Source: Anniella stebbinsi
Lineage: Eukaryota > Chordata > Lepidosauria > Squamata > Anniellidae
Assembly (NCBI GenBank): GCA_029215795.1
Contig: JARDYH010000001.1
Span: forward strand, 193,695,654-193,759,653
Direction of reading: 5' to 3'
Length of the DNA: 64,000 nt
Shown here one piece after another: positions 26,617-38,883 of the stretch (within the stretch, counting starts at the first letter, position 1; every line of letters starts with the position of its first letter). A program made the position numbers and the translations under genes. The notes beneath the pieces are model-generated. The model did not search any database and had not been told where the DNA came from. It worked only from the letters and a program-made list of their open reading frames with translations.

Positions 26617-27397
26617 TAGGGGTGTGCACGGGAGGAAAAATCATATCGGAATCGAAATCGGGCCATCAGAGTTTGCCCTGGATCAGATTGGACAAAATCA
26701 GAGGTCCCGTGGATCAGATCGGATCCGATTCTGATCCGAAAATCAGATGTCCGATTTTCGGATCGGATGCCATTTTAAGTGTTATCGCCATAGGCTTGCA
26801 TTGGGGGAAAGAAAGCTTTCCCCCAATGCAAGCCTATGAGGAAAACATGGGGGCGAGTGAGTGGGGACCTAACTCCCCCTCCCTCCCTGTCCCTCCCCCC
26901 CCCACTCGTGCGCCTTACCTGCTGAGGCCATCCGCTTCCGTCTGCTGCCGCCCGCTGGTCCCTTCTACTGAGAAACAGGCTTCACGGCCTGCCTCTCAGT
27001 AGAGCGCCGGGTAACACCCAGAGCTCTACTGAGAGGCAGGCTGTGAAGCCTTTTCTCAGTAGAAGGGACCAGCGGGTGGCAGCGAGGAGGCAGCAGGTAA
27101 GGAGCACAAGTGGGGGGAGGGAGGGAGGTGGAGGTCCCCACTCACCCACCGCCATGTTTTCCCCATAGACTTGCATTGGGGGAAAGCTTTCTTTCCCCTA
27201 ATGCAAACCTATGGTGAAAACACAAAAAATTGAGGTCCGATTTTCCAATTTTTCCCAATTAAAATCGGGGGGAGGGGGAATCGGATCGGAAAAAATTGGA
27301 CCTCCATTTTTTGAAATCGGAATCGTTTCCTTTCATTCCGATTTTGGCTGGATCGGATCTGGATCGTGAATCGGATCTGATCCGCTGTACATCCCTA
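26617..27397. mobile_element. hAT-like palindromic element, 781 bp, copy 2
   Basis: The termini are taggggtgtgcacgg and ctgtacatcccta. Flanks cttgttag and ctcattag agree at 6 of 8. The element is largely palindromic: the block around cttctactgagaaacaggct recurs inverted at 27044-27066, and cccccaatgcaagcctatg recurs in both orientations. It shares the tagggNtgtgcac end and the aatcggatc-rich ends with 18776-19620. Confidence 0.75.
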
Positions 27398-27823
27398 CTC
27401 ATTAGTTCTTCGGCTTCACTCCACTCCACTCCACCCCTCCCCTTCTCTTTCTCCCTCCAGTCAGGTCCTGTCAGATGAGCACTTCAACCAGACCACCTTT
27501 CTGCTGGACAAAAATGGAACGACCCTTTAGTCTGGCTCTTGGGGGCATCAAGGGAGTACAATCCTGTCTCTGCAGATATTCAGGCATTGTTTGATTTTAA
27601 AAAAGGCTTCTGAGCCTGGGATGCAAGGTTTGGTTTTTATATTGAGACTTGGAGTCAGCTGCCTACGAGAGATTGCTTTTCCCTGCCAGGACCTGATGCA
27701 ATCCATTCAAGCCCCCAGTTCCTTTAAAACTACACGGAGGCTTAGGGAGTATTAAATGCGCTTAGGGTAAATAATCCAGACTTTTAGCATTCTAGGAAAG
27801 GCTGGGGAAGAGGCGGGGTGTCA

Positions 27824-27916
27824 GCATTAAGGCACAACATCATGTGAGTACTGTGCTGCAAATCTGCACACCAGGTGTGGCAGGAGTGCACTAAATCGCT
27901 GGTGTGATGGAGCTCT
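27824..27916. mobile_element. Single end of a GAGCTCCATCACACC-type DNA element
   Basis: It reads catcatgtgagtactgtgct and ends ctggtgtgatggagctct. It is homologous to the right end at 34432-34517. Confidence 0.55.
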
Positions 27917-28489
27917 GAATATGAGCCCAGGAGTCAAAGGAAAGGGCACTCCTGTTAGTTTCTAAGTACTTCTCTCTATGAAAAGTGATAAATAAGCTTT
28001 ACTGATTCTGAACTATTGTTACTGATATGTTTTTATTGCTCTTATCATATTGTACTTTTATTGTATTCTTTGTTTAGTTTTGCTTTGCCTAGTTGTATCC
28101 AATGGGTATAACAATAAAATGTATTCATGTAAAACTGGCTTTACTTGCAGAGACATAGCTTTCCTATGCATAAACAAGTGCACTTTCCTTACATTTCTAC
28201 AGAACTACTGTTGTTTTCACCAGATGGGACCAATTTGTACAGAAGCATTCTGTATTTGGTCTCCTATCCAGGGCAAAAACTTGGGAGAATCATACATGTT
28301 AGTCCCATTTTTTGAGATCTGGAAGTGGTATTACAAGGCACTTGTGACACCCAACTGAAGAGGCAATGATTTATTGATGGCCTTTTGATCTTTTGTTCGT
28401 TCCACATTTTTTACCTTGCAAAGTCTGGATCTAAGGTTTTCGTTCCAGTCCTTGTATCTTTGCAGACTTTGCACTAAAGTCCTATTTCA

Positions 28490-28517
28490 AGAAAGAAAGA
28501 AAGAAAGAAAGAGAGAA
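28490..28517. repeat. (GAAA)n microsatellite
   Basis: About six gaaa units are followed by gaga. Confidence 0.9.
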
Positions 28518-29286
28518 GCTATTTTCAAAATATACCTTTGTACTCTTTCAAGGTATACAGGAACAAAGAATTCTAAAAAAAACAAAACCAAAATCCTTTC
28601 CCTCTATTTCCAGAAGTGGTACAATAGCATTTTTGCTACAAACACAATTGTCTAACTCTACCTGGCCCTGATGATTGGAAATATTGAGGCTTGAAAGGAT
28701 TTAGGTAGAAATATATATGAACTGGATCCCAAGTGGGACTTGATGGGGGTCATCATGGTAAGTAAGTACCATGGCTGAATCAAGGAATGAACCTGCTGAC
28801 TAATCTTGAAATTTCTTTCTACATTTGGAGTCTTCAGACGGACGTTTTCGCCCGAGATTTACCGCTTGTTCTGAATTCTTTTGGGGATTTAAATGGGGTC
28901 TTTATACAGCCAGTTTTTCTTTTTATGCATAATGCTATATGCCGTTTGCAAGGGTGGATGGAGCCTGGCAAGGTGTTATCGGTTGTCCACCTCTCTGCCA
29001 CAGCCCCTCGCCTCTCTTGGCGTGAAATGAAACATTTCCTCACAAGTTCAGAAATCTGCATTACTGGAGATCTGCCACACACAACCTGCAAGTCAGTTAT
29101 GTCTCTGTAAAAGCAACAGTCATGTTTTCCCCTATTTGTTTATACACTGGGAGAGGGGATTGTGTTGAAGGGGTTACACTTCTCTCCCATGCGTGTGACC
29201 GTGGGGATTGAATAGAAAGGGCTAAAAGTTTTCTGGGCAGCACATGTTGAGCAGCGCCCTCCCATTGCTAAGCACTGGTTGATTCT

Positions 29287-29339
29287 TCACAAGTTCAGAA
29301 GTCTGCATGTTCAGAAGTCTGCATGTTCAGGAGTCTGCA
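29287..29339. repeat. Short tandem repeat, ~15-bp unit x3
   Basis: The unit gttcagaagtctgcat occurs three times, the last changed to caggagtctgca. Confidence 0.85.
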
Positions 29340-29518
29340 GGAGCCACACCAAGCAGGATATAGCGGTATGAAAGCGGTATATGGTATGCGTCAATGGGCC
29401 CCAACAGTTGTCAGTGCACTTCAGTACTGCTATAAAGCAGTAGTGCGGCTCCTGCCTTTTATATACCGCTTTCATACCACTTTCAGAGTGCAATAGCCTG
29501 CTTGGTGTAGATGAGGCC
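29340..29518. mobile_element. Non-autonomous DNA element, TCTACACC-type end
   Basis: The right end is gcttggtgtagatgaggcc; the left end ggagccacaccaagcaggat is its inverse with a small gap. The inner arms share atgaaagcggtata. The centre contains gggccccaacagttgtcagt, a block also present in 63610-63763. Confidence 0.7.
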
Positions 29519-30811
29519 CAAGAGCCAATGTCATAATACTTACATTGTAAGGTATAAAAGGTTTGAGTATCTGGACATCTTACAAAGTGTGTGGCCAGTG
29601 TTATGAACAACTGCTTGGGTGTTTAGGGGCAGCCCCCCCCCCCAAAAAAAACAACCTTTTCACAGCCAGTAATTGCATCATAAGATACATAGATGAAAAA
29701 AGCAGTATCTATTGGGGAATAGTGAATATTACCCCAGACTGTCAAATCTGAACGACTTTGCTAGGCTGTATCCTGTTTCTAATCCCGACTAAAAGTATGT
29801 CATAAGGTGCATGGCAGCTAGATATAGCTCACAGTTAAGGTCTCCTAAGATCTAATTACCAGTTTCTACAGGCAGGATGTTCATGTTCTTCCTCCACTTC
29901 AAAGCCCAGCTGCCCCTTCTCGTTTTCTGAGCAAGGCCAGGAGACCACAATTTCCAGCAGAAAAAGCTGTAGGCAGATCCTTAACACTCCCCTGACCCTC
30001 TACTTTCCCCCCTCTAATTCACCTCCAGTAACTTTTCCATCCACAGGGATTCCAGACATATCTGCATCACAAATACAACCTAGGTTGAGGAAAACGGAGA
30101 GGGTTTGTATAGGGAAAGCAATGGATGAAAGAAGGTTTAAGCATCTCCCTCTGCCACCGATTCCTTGCTGGAAATTGTGCACTTCTGGATTTCCATTGCA
30201 AGGGAGAAATGGTGACCACTGGCTGGACTTCAAAGACATTCAGCGGAGCAGGAACGTGTAATTCTGTCTGAGCTATCTAGCAGCTGGGATTGCGTGAAGT
30301 TATTTAAAGTAACTTGCAAACAAATTGTAATAGTTCCAAAAGAAGCTGAGATGTTTTAAATCTAGAAAGATCAACTTAGTTCGGCTTAGTTCTGGACTAA
30401 CTTTGATCAAACTTCATCTTGTTTAGGAGAACAAAATGAGCTTCGACCGGCCTGAACATGGGCAATGTTGGATTTCCAAAACAATAAGGAGGGAAATCCA
30501 TTATCTTCTGATAAAAGATGGGAGACTTGGCAGGTCTGTTTTAATGAAGGTTGCCTATTAATGCAAATATTTTTAGTTATCCAGAAATCCATACCTCTGT
30601 ATAGTCTGCTACCTAATTGCCTATTAATCAATATTAATAACAAAGACTCCTCTTCTAACGAAACTGAGGAGAAAAGGCACAAAGATCCTAAATAATTTGT
30701 GATCGGGTTTCTATAAAATTTTGTTGTCAAAGAATTAGCTACTATTCTCTTATAACTGATGGAAAGTTCTGTGTTACTCAAAACCCTACATGCCTATATA
30801 GCAGGGTTTTA

Positions 30812-30909
30812 CAGCTTGCGGACCTCTAAATGTTTTGGCCTACAACTGGCTATGCTGGCTAGGCCTGATGGGAATTGTAGGTCAAAACATCTGGAGGGCC
30901 ACAAGTTGC
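30812..30909. repeat. Palindromic repeat, TGTTTTGGACTACA type
   Basis: The left arm contains ctaaatgttttggcctacaa; the right arm ttgtaggtcaaaacatctgg is its inverse. It is the same family as 34565-34674 and 60493-60627. Confidence 0.65.
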
Positions 30910-31914
30910 CCACCCCTGTCTATAGCAAACAATCAAAGAAAGCAAAAGGCAAAAAATAAAAGACAAAATAAAAGACAGCAACTTCCCTCTTTTTTATCTC
31001 TCATATTTCTGGACCAGCACAGCAAATGGCTATAAAAAATTAATCTAGCTGCAGCGAAAATAATTTTTTCAGTACACTTTCAGTTAAGTTAGAAAAATGA
31101 AGAAAGTGTGAAATGACAGGAATGGGCTCGCCATCTCAGTTCCGTGCCCCTCAACTGCACAGCAATGTATGTACAAACTCTCCTGGGAAAGTCGCCGTTT
31201 TAAAAGGCTGGTCTCAGTTGTTTACCTGGAGATGGATTTTGTGTCACTTCAGCCACCTTCAACTCATGTCCCTGGACACAGAGCAAATATATATCTGAAA
31301 TACATTTGCAGGATCAGCTGTTTTTTCACCTTTGAAGCCAAGGAGTCTCTCAGAAGAAGGAAAGACCACTACAGAACATTTCCTTTACAGGTTTGTTTGA
31401 AGTAGCCGGAGGTGGAGAGAGGAACAGGGGAATGAAAGGATTCAAACCTATTGATTATTCTACTGACTGTAGAGTCTGACATTAAAGTGGCATTATCATT
31501 AGCGTGTTTGAGAAGCTTTTGGATTATATTCGTACCTTTGCCAGTTAGGTCCTATCTATAGCCAATCTTCTCTCTCCCCTTTCCAGCCACTTTAAACGAA
31601 CTCCTAAAGGAACTGTATTATAATGGGTTTTCTTTCTTGCGAGGACTTGTGGCTTTAAAGGTACAAAACATGCATAACCGCAACATTTTTCTGATTACAG
31701 AGTTTGGGTGTGTGTGTTTGTGTTTGTATTTGCATATGTGTATGCTTTGTTTCCTGCTTTACAATCACCTTTTCTACACCTGATTATAGTTTTACCATGC
31801 ACAAAACATATTATTTACTAGCCCTTCCTTTATTTATCACCATAACAAAAAAAATACTCCAATTATTATAATTTGAGATTTAGCTATGCTTCCCTTTTGT
31901 ATCCATAACTCTGA

Positions 31915-32306
31915 GAGAGGCCCTACCTTCACTGCACCAAGTTGGTGCCATGCTCCTCCGAAACCTTGCAGTTTCGCTCCTGCGGCGTGGTGTCAGGTAA
32001 TCCCTACACAGCGACGGAGCGAGCAGTTTCCAGTGGTCAATCCAGGTACTAGAGCCACCCTGCCCTCTTTTTGGCCATCCACCCAGAACGCCCCTCAGAT
32101 CAACCACAGAGCAAGGTCAGATGGCGGAAGAGACCTCGTTGGGACCTCGCTCCCAACGAAAAAGTCAGGGTAAGTCCCCAACTTTTTAACAGTGCAGCTT
32201 TGTGGAAAAGCCCCGCAGAGGCTGCAAATCTGCACCTGCGTCATATAACTGAGGCAGTGCCAATTCGCAGCCACTGCAGGGTTCTCAACACGTATAGACA
32301 GCCCCA
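31915..32306. mobile_element. Possible TCTACAC-type DNA element
   Basis: The left end reads gaggccctaccttcac and the right end cgtatagacagcccc, weakly matching the shared terminal signature. The interior has a short hairpin, cgttgggacctcgctcccaa cg. The borders are uncertain. Confidence 0.3.
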
Positions 32307-33559
32307 GAGTCTAATGATTTTGAGGCTGTAAGAATAATGTACCTTTTAGTCTTTCATTAGTCTCCTAAACGTTGAGCCAAAGATTCCATAGGTAATGCAA
32401 AAACAAAAACAAAGAACAGAAGGGCAATTCCTGACTTGTCCTTCTGAAGAGGACAATTTCCTTCTTTGTAAAGTGAGTTACTGCAAGGGTCTAAGAGTTC
32501 AGGTTTACAAAGGGCTGTGGAAACGTCAGCTATAAGGAGCTAAAGCAAAAGTAATACAAAGCATTTTAACAAGGATTACAAGAATAGGAAGTCTCCCCAC
32601 CATAAACCAATGACAGCAACTAAATCCCTGCCATCTAGCAATCAGTGTGATTTACAGGACAGTTAAAGAGAGAGGCAGAAAAAGCAGAGATGAAGTGAAT
32701 AGTCCAATCACAGGGGCCATCCATATCAACGAAGAAAGAAATCTCTTCCCCCCCCCCCTTCTCTATCTTTTTTGTATTATTTGAATTAGGTAAATTAGGG
32801 ATCAGCAAGTGATGGTGTCTGTGTAAAATCTGCCCCTCTGGGGTAGGGGGATGCTGCCCAGCCCTCCACTCCACATTGCAAACTCAAAAGAAAAAGAGTG
32901 ATATGGAGGAAATGAGAGCGGCGGAAATGAAACTACCCAACAGGTTCTGGGGATGGAGGAAATTGTTATGGCCCTGGGACTCTGGGAAAATTACGTTGCT
33001 CACTAGGGACATAAATATGTCCATTATTAAACCCAGAAGCTGAGAGAAAATGAAAATACACACTAGATAGTATCTTTTTGTTGCTTATCCCCAGAGTGAT
33101 CCCTAATGCTTTTCTAGTCGTATGATTACTTCCCCACTCTGGCTCAGAGCTCCATCACACCTCCGTTTTCCCCCCTGGGATGCACCCATGATTTCGACCT
33201 CCGTTTCGTTAGCATGTCAAGCGCTGGTCACTTTGACGTGCATGCGTTGTTGCGCTATGTCACCTCGTCTCCCTTTTCACCCGTGCCAGCTCATAATTCC
33301 TGGTATTGCCACTGTACCGGTGAAATCTCTTTTCACCCTGCCCCTTCTCCTCCACACTCCAGCTCATTGGTTGTTGTGGTTGATGGACCTTGTGATGGAC
33401 ATGGGTGCCTTCCCCCCATCGCCCTGGCTTTGCTGTCTACTGTTTTGACGATTTAGCATTTGATTAATTAAGCACTATTGTTCCCTTCTGCGCGGGGTGC
33501 ATGGGTGCCCTCTCTCCCTCCCCCTTTTCGGTTGAGCAGTCAAGTTTCTTTGATCTCTG

Positions 33560-33592
<33 letters not shown>
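33560..33592. repeat. (GT)n microsatellite
   Basis: About 13 GT units pass into gcgcgc. Confidence 0.95.
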
Positions 33593-34101
33593 GTTTGTTA
33601 AAAGAGTGTCTGCTCAGAGAGAAAAGGAGAGAAATCGCAACCCATTGCTATCTCTGAGGCGCCTGCTTGGCGAGGCGCATCCTGTTCAGGGTGCTACCTT
33701 TCAATGCAGGAAACCTAGACATGCCTACCCAGCAGTAAGACCCATAGAGTTGAATCAGACTGTCTCCTGGGCACACGCGTACAGGACAGAGGCCTCGCTC
33801 GACTTTCTCTCTTTCTCTCCCCCCACTGCCATGCCACCGGCCAATGTGTGAAGGTGAATAGGTGCAGCCAACCAGCCAGCTCTCGCCTCGCTTCAAACTT
33901 CCCCATTCTCGGGCAAGAGCCTGCCCGCGCATTCCTGGAAGTGGAATTCTGCCCCATGTTGAGTGCACCCCTCTCCTCCTCGCCTTGCTTCTAAGCTGGG
34001 GAGGAGAAAGGCCAATCTGCCATGACAGCGGCAGCAGCAGCAGCTCCTCCCTGAACGAATTAAATGAATGTGATCCAGCCAGGTAGGAACGACTTAGTGT
34101 T

Positions 34102-34129
34102 ACACACACACACACACACACACACACAC
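34102..34129. repeat. (CA)n microsatellite
   Basis: Fourteen CA units, inverted relative to the GT tract 500 bp upstream. Confidence 0.95.
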
Positions 34130-34564
34130 CCGTGCCCCCTGATCACTGCAAGTTGTGCTTTTCTTCCTTGGTTACTCAACCGCTCAACCCCTTCCTGGTT
34201 GAGCGGTTGTACGGACTGGAGGAGAACCGCCCCACCCTCCTCTTTCATCTGCAAGACCGCCTTTCAACGCAGATGCCCCCAAGAAGGGAGGTTCTGCAAT
34301 ACAGCATGAGGGCAGCATTACACAGGGACAGAAGAGCAGTTTTATTTTACGTGGAGGGAAAAAAACCAGACTTTCCCCGCTCTAAACAATCACAGGAAAT
34401 GGAGGGGAACAGGTGAGATGAGTGCAGAACAGGCATGACGTCATGTGAGTACCACACTGCAGAACAGCAAACAAGGCAGGATGAAAGTGCGATGAAACGC
34501 TGGTATGATGGAGCTCTCCATCAACCGTGAGGCGTAAATGCTTCAGGCTAGGGATAGGGAATCA

Positions 34565-34674
34565 GGTGCCCTCCAGGTGTTTTGGACTACAGCTCCCATA
34601 ATTCCTCAGCATTGGCCATGCCAGTGGGACTGATGTGAGATGTAGTCCAACACAACTGGAGGATGCAAGGTGCC
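34565..34674. repeat. Palindromic repeat, TGTTTTGGACTACA type
   Basis: The left arm reads tgccctccaggtgttttgga ctaca; the right arm reads tgtagtccaacacaactgga gg. The middle attggccatgccagtgggac is the usual loop of this MITE-like family. Confidence 0.75.
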
Positions 34675-35041
34675 TAGCCATGATTTAGACAAACGAGAAA
34701 ATAGCAAGGGAAACACACAAGTTAAAGGTCTGATTATTAGCAATGCAAAAATGTAAGAATGGCCAACCCACTGCCACTCATTCCTAGACCCTAATAATCT
34801 CTTCCCCACAAGCATTCATTTCTCAGTCCTAGCACACCTCCCCTCTCATTGAGCGACTGAAGCTTCTGATTAATCCAACCCTGACACAAGCACCCCACCT
34901 TATCATATCTGCCATCAAGTTGTCTGCCAACATCACTGGACACAGAGAAATCACTGCATAGCGCAATCTGTAGGGTGCACTGGATGGAAATCAGTGGTTT
35001 TGGTACAGGTGGGTATCAATGACATCAGGAAATGTAACCGT

Positions 35042-35104
35042 GTTCTCTCTCTCTCTCTTTCTCTCCCTCCCTCCCTCCCTCCCTCCCTCTCACACACACA
35101 TATA
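35042..35104. repeat. Compound (CT)n(CCCT)n(CA)n microsatellite
   Basis: Ordered ct, ccct and ca units end in tatata. Confidence 0.95.
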
Positions 35105-35178
35105 TAAAACATGAACTGATTGAAGAAGGAAATCCATTCCTCTCATCTACATGCACCTCTTTAACTCTGCCTTCTAAA

Positions 35179-35531
35179 TAGGGCTGTGCATGGACCCCCC
35201 CAATCTGATCCGGATCCTGATCTGTCAGGTCTGGATAGGGCCCGATCCAATCCGACTCAGATCTGGATCCGGATCCGATCCGGATCCATGCACAGCTCTC
35301 CCCCTCCCTCCCCCCACTTTCCCTGCTTCCCTGCTTCCTCCTCCGCATCCTCTAACTAATTAGAGCGCCGCATTTGCCAGTCGCGGCGGGTGACGTCATC
35401 ACCCGACTCGAGTGGAAATGCGGTGGCACACAGCGAGGAGAATGGACGACGGGGGACGATGCGGAGGAGGCAGCAGGTAAGCAGGGAGAGTGGGGGAAGG
35501 GAGGGTGAGTGGGAGGGAGTGCACAGCTCTA
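35179..35531. mobile_element. hAT-like non-autonomous element, 353 bp, copy 3
   Basis: The termini tagggctgtgca and tgcacagctcta are flanked by identical 8-bp direct repeats cttctaaa (35171-35178 and 35532-35539), a textbook hAT footprint. The left 110 bp is a dense gatccggatc palindrome that itself ends atgcacagctct, as if an inner copy of the terminus is nested. The rest folds on ccccactttccctgc opposite gcagggagagtggggg. Confidence 0.85.
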
Positions 35532-36360
35532 CTTCTAAATACCCCCAGGAATCCCCAAATGTGCATATCCAGCCTGACATTGCAATTACTCGCACTGGGA
35601 TATCCAGCTTCTCAGGGATCACTCTATTGACTAGACAGCAGTGCAGGATCCAAGAGTATATATTTGCTCCACAAGCTCCTCCCCCCCCCCCGCCCCAGCA
35701 GAGTGTGGTCATGCTGCATAGTAAAGCTGGCAACCTCTTGCACTAAGGGCTTTCCCCTTATGGAGCACATCCACTCAGGCATAGTATTGCATATATATTT
35801 GCATGCTACATTCACATTTCAAAGAAAACCACTCAGGGGTGAACATGAGAAATGTCTTTAGTTCTTGAAGCTTAGATGTGTGTTTGTTTTCCTGATGAGT
35901 TGAAGGGTGGACAAACTGTCTCCCATAACTTTATTAACATTTGGGAGGGCCTCTAAGGGGCAGGTAAAATTGGCTTGGAAAAGAAAATAGCTTTTTTTTG
36001 GGGGGGGGGCTAGATCTGCCCCAGGGGAGCTCAGACACCAGCTGAAATTCTCTGATCTAGCTGATTTTCAGTGAGTTGCAGACTATCAACTGAATAAGCA
36101 CATTTAGCACAGGACATGCATTATTCGTTAGACAATTTACAGTCCCCCTTCCCCTTCTAACTGCAATTCATTTCATAGGGTTTAATCACTCCATTGCCTC
36201 TTTATCTGCCTAACAGATCAAGCCAAATAAAGCTTTTGGATTTTAAAAGGATGATATGTTCCAGTGGAACAATTCACGGCCAGGCCTCTCAGTGCTTCAA
36301 TAATGCAAACAATTAATAATAATTGCAAAACGGAAGAGCCACATTGCAGCTACCAGAGAT

Positions 36361-36376
36361 GGGGGGGGGGGGGGGG
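36361..36376. repeat. G16 homopolymer
   Basis: Sixteen consecutive G on the + strand; the exact length is doubtful in any assembly. Confidence 0.8.
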
Positions 36377-36804
36377 CAAGCAGCCGGGAAGTTGCCACTG
36401 TCCATTTGTTCATATCTGAGCACTGTTGAGAGATCTAAAGTGAAGCTTGTGTCACAGGGGGTTATTTTCAAGCCGGAAACAGTTTTGCAGCAGAGGTGGA
36501 ACAAAAGGTACATTGGGGAGGAGGGGAGAGCAGCGGCTGGAAACAGCTGGCTTTAGGGGTAGCATAAAAGTGCCAAGACCCATTTCCATCGCTCAGCTAA
36601 CTTCCCTTTGGCAATCATTTAGAAGTGCCGCCTGATGTGGTATGCAGGACTATCCCCCTTAGTTGAAGTCACAACACATTTGCGCTTTCTCTTAGCCTAT
36701 GCCCTAATGCAAAGTGCCGCGATGAACTCGGCTTATATATTTCTGCATTCTCCCTGGACTCTCCAACATTCCTTCCTCCCATATCTTTGCACAACCCTTT
36801 TGGA

Positions 36805-37187
36805 ATAATAATAATAATAATAATAATAATTTATTTATTTATTACCGCCTCTCCCTCTGGATCGAGGCGGGGAACAACATCAAATATAAAATACATAAAG
36901 CTGATTAAAAGCACATAAAACTAATACATTATTAAAATACCAATAAAACACCAATAAAACTCTTAAAATTCAACTGGGTAGGCCTGCCGGAAGAGATTGG
37001 TCTTCATGGCGTTCTTAAAGTCAAAGAGACTGTTAAGTTAATGAATCTCCTCCGGCAGCCCATTCCACAGCCTGGGAGCGGCAGAAGAGAAGGTCCTCTG
37101 GGTAACAGTTATCAGCCTAGTTTTGGCTGACTGTAACAAATTCTTCCCAGAGGACCTGAGTGTGCGGGGCAGATTGTATGGGAGAGG
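36805..37187 (-). mobile_element. L2-clade LINE 3' end, antisense, with (AAT)n tail
   Basis: The minus strand encodes PRTLRSSGKNLLQSAKTRL and APRLWNGLPEE, then a shifted frame to the tail. The + strand begins with (AAT)n and the inverse of the L2 3' UTR, ctctggatcgaggcggggaa. It is the same subfamily as 13546-13960 and 44288-45415. Confidence 0.85.
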
Positions 37188-37315
37188 CTCCAAACACCAT
37201 ATAAGTGAGAGCAATGGCATAACTTGGAACTACACACAAGGCTGATCTCATGAAGAGGAGAACCTCCTCTACCTGTGGGAGCTCTCCAAGCAAATCTGAA
37301 CATGGTACTTACGCC

Positions 37316-37395
37316 TCCTTTCCATTTTATCCTCACAATAACCCAGTCTCCCCAGTCCCAGTCCAACACTCTGATCATTACACCACACTGGATCT
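37316..37395 (-). mobile_element. Sauria-like SINE, antisense
   Basis: It contains agtcccagtccaacactctg atcattacaccacactgg. The 65 bp after it match the sequence after the SINE at 26135-26300, so the repeated unit is longer than the SINE head. Confidence 0.65.
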
Positions 37396-38815
37396 TGATT
37401 TTCATATCTGATGCAATTGCCGAAAATTAACATTAGTATCTGTGCTCAGTGATGCTAGCTAGTGATGGTACTTATTCTTCCTAACCTGAATATTCACATG
37501 GAACATGGCTTTACCCTTACTCATGATGGGCTCATGGACACCATGAAAAAGGCACAGAGAGAGAAATGAAAAAAAATTACAACTCCATAATCACATATTG
37601 GATCCTTTTATGAGACTAAAAGAGATCTTACCAGGCTTGGGAAACAAGCTAACTGCACCAACATCACCAATCACTGTGTGTAATAAAAGAAAAGCTATGG
37701 TGTAAATCCATAGTAAAGCAGTTTGATTTTTTTTTTAAAAGCAAACCCAGAAGTGTCTTGATAGTGGGAGATATTGGTTCATTTCATCCACAGTCACTGT
37801 AAATTCATGTAATCATGTAATCAATTGCTTTGAGCAAAATCAGACAGACAAAAAAATATGACAAGGCCATCAGAGGGAAATTGCCCCACAGGTATGTGAT
37901 ATTGTAAATAATCTACTGCAACCCTTCTCCCCATAGTCAACGATGGTTCTGCTTAGCTAAAACTCCAGCTGACTTTCTGGGTGAAATGAAAACTACTCAA
38001 TTAAAAATTTACAGATTGTCAAAGGAGCAGAACAAAGATTAGATGAAAGCCCTTTTCATAACAATAATCAGAACCTTTCTGTCAAGCTCTGCCCTTGCAC
38101 GGCATTTTTGCAAATTGTGAATTTCTGGTGCCCTCATGTGGCTGAATTGCCCAAACCTACAAGCATATAGAACAAAAAAGAACGAACTAATAGTGCAGAC
38201 GGTAATTCAACAAGGAACTTTTGTTGGCCTCATAAAATGCAAGGAAGAGAATGCCCACATCAGCAAAGCCTGGAGATTGATAAACACCTGAACTTCAATT
38301 TACTGCTGTTCACTGTGCTTTATTTTATACAGCCATGTTAGAGAACGAAGGCACCAATTTATATTTAAACGCCTCTACAATTGTAGCTTTCCAAAGAGAG
38401 AAGGAAAAGCATGTCATATTGCAATCTATAGGTATTTTTCCAGCATAGAAAGTCAGGAGGTAGATTTCATCTTTCCATACTGGAACTCTGTGCTAAAATG
38501 ATATATATTTTATTCTTAAAAATGAATAGATCATTGCTATTTCTAATTGCCATTATTCAGTGGGCCATAACCAGTTACAACCATTTCATGGGGAGGGGGG
38601 GGGGAATCCTTCAACCCCATTACTATCCCTAAATGTGTTGTAATCTAAGTAATTAATAGCGATGACTTTGGAAAACATTGGAGGGCAAACACTGTATAAC
38701 GTTTAAACGATAAATAAAACACACACACCAGAAGCATAGTTTCTTTCCACCCTTGCTCCTATTCTTTCTCACACATCTATCTCCACTCATTCTACAGCAC
38801 TCTCAATCTTAGGAT

Positions 38816-38883
38816 ACACACACACAAACACACACACACACACCCCTACCTACCTACCTACCTACCTACCTACCTACCTACCT
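38816..38883. repeat. Compound (CA)n(CTAC)n microsatellite
   Basis: CA units are followed by about ten ctac units. Confidence 0.95.

Larger units (their letters stand above)
33146..34517. mobile_element. DNA element(s) bounded by GAGCTCCATCACACC termini
   Basis: agagctccatcacacc at the left and ggtatgatggagctct at the right are inverted repeats. The first ~280 bp match 40457-40700 and the last ~85 bp match 27824-27916. The 1.37-kb span may be one element or two partial copies. It contains (GT)n at 33560-33592, (CA)n at 34102-34129 and a hairpin, aaccgctcaacc with ggttgagcggtt, at 34180-34210. No protein is recognisable. Confidence 0.5.

Noticed and set aside
33648..34127. 159-codon frame on the minus strand
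   Set aside because: It ends in a (GT)n-derived Cys/Val run and lies within a DNA-element region; there is no protein similarity that I can see.
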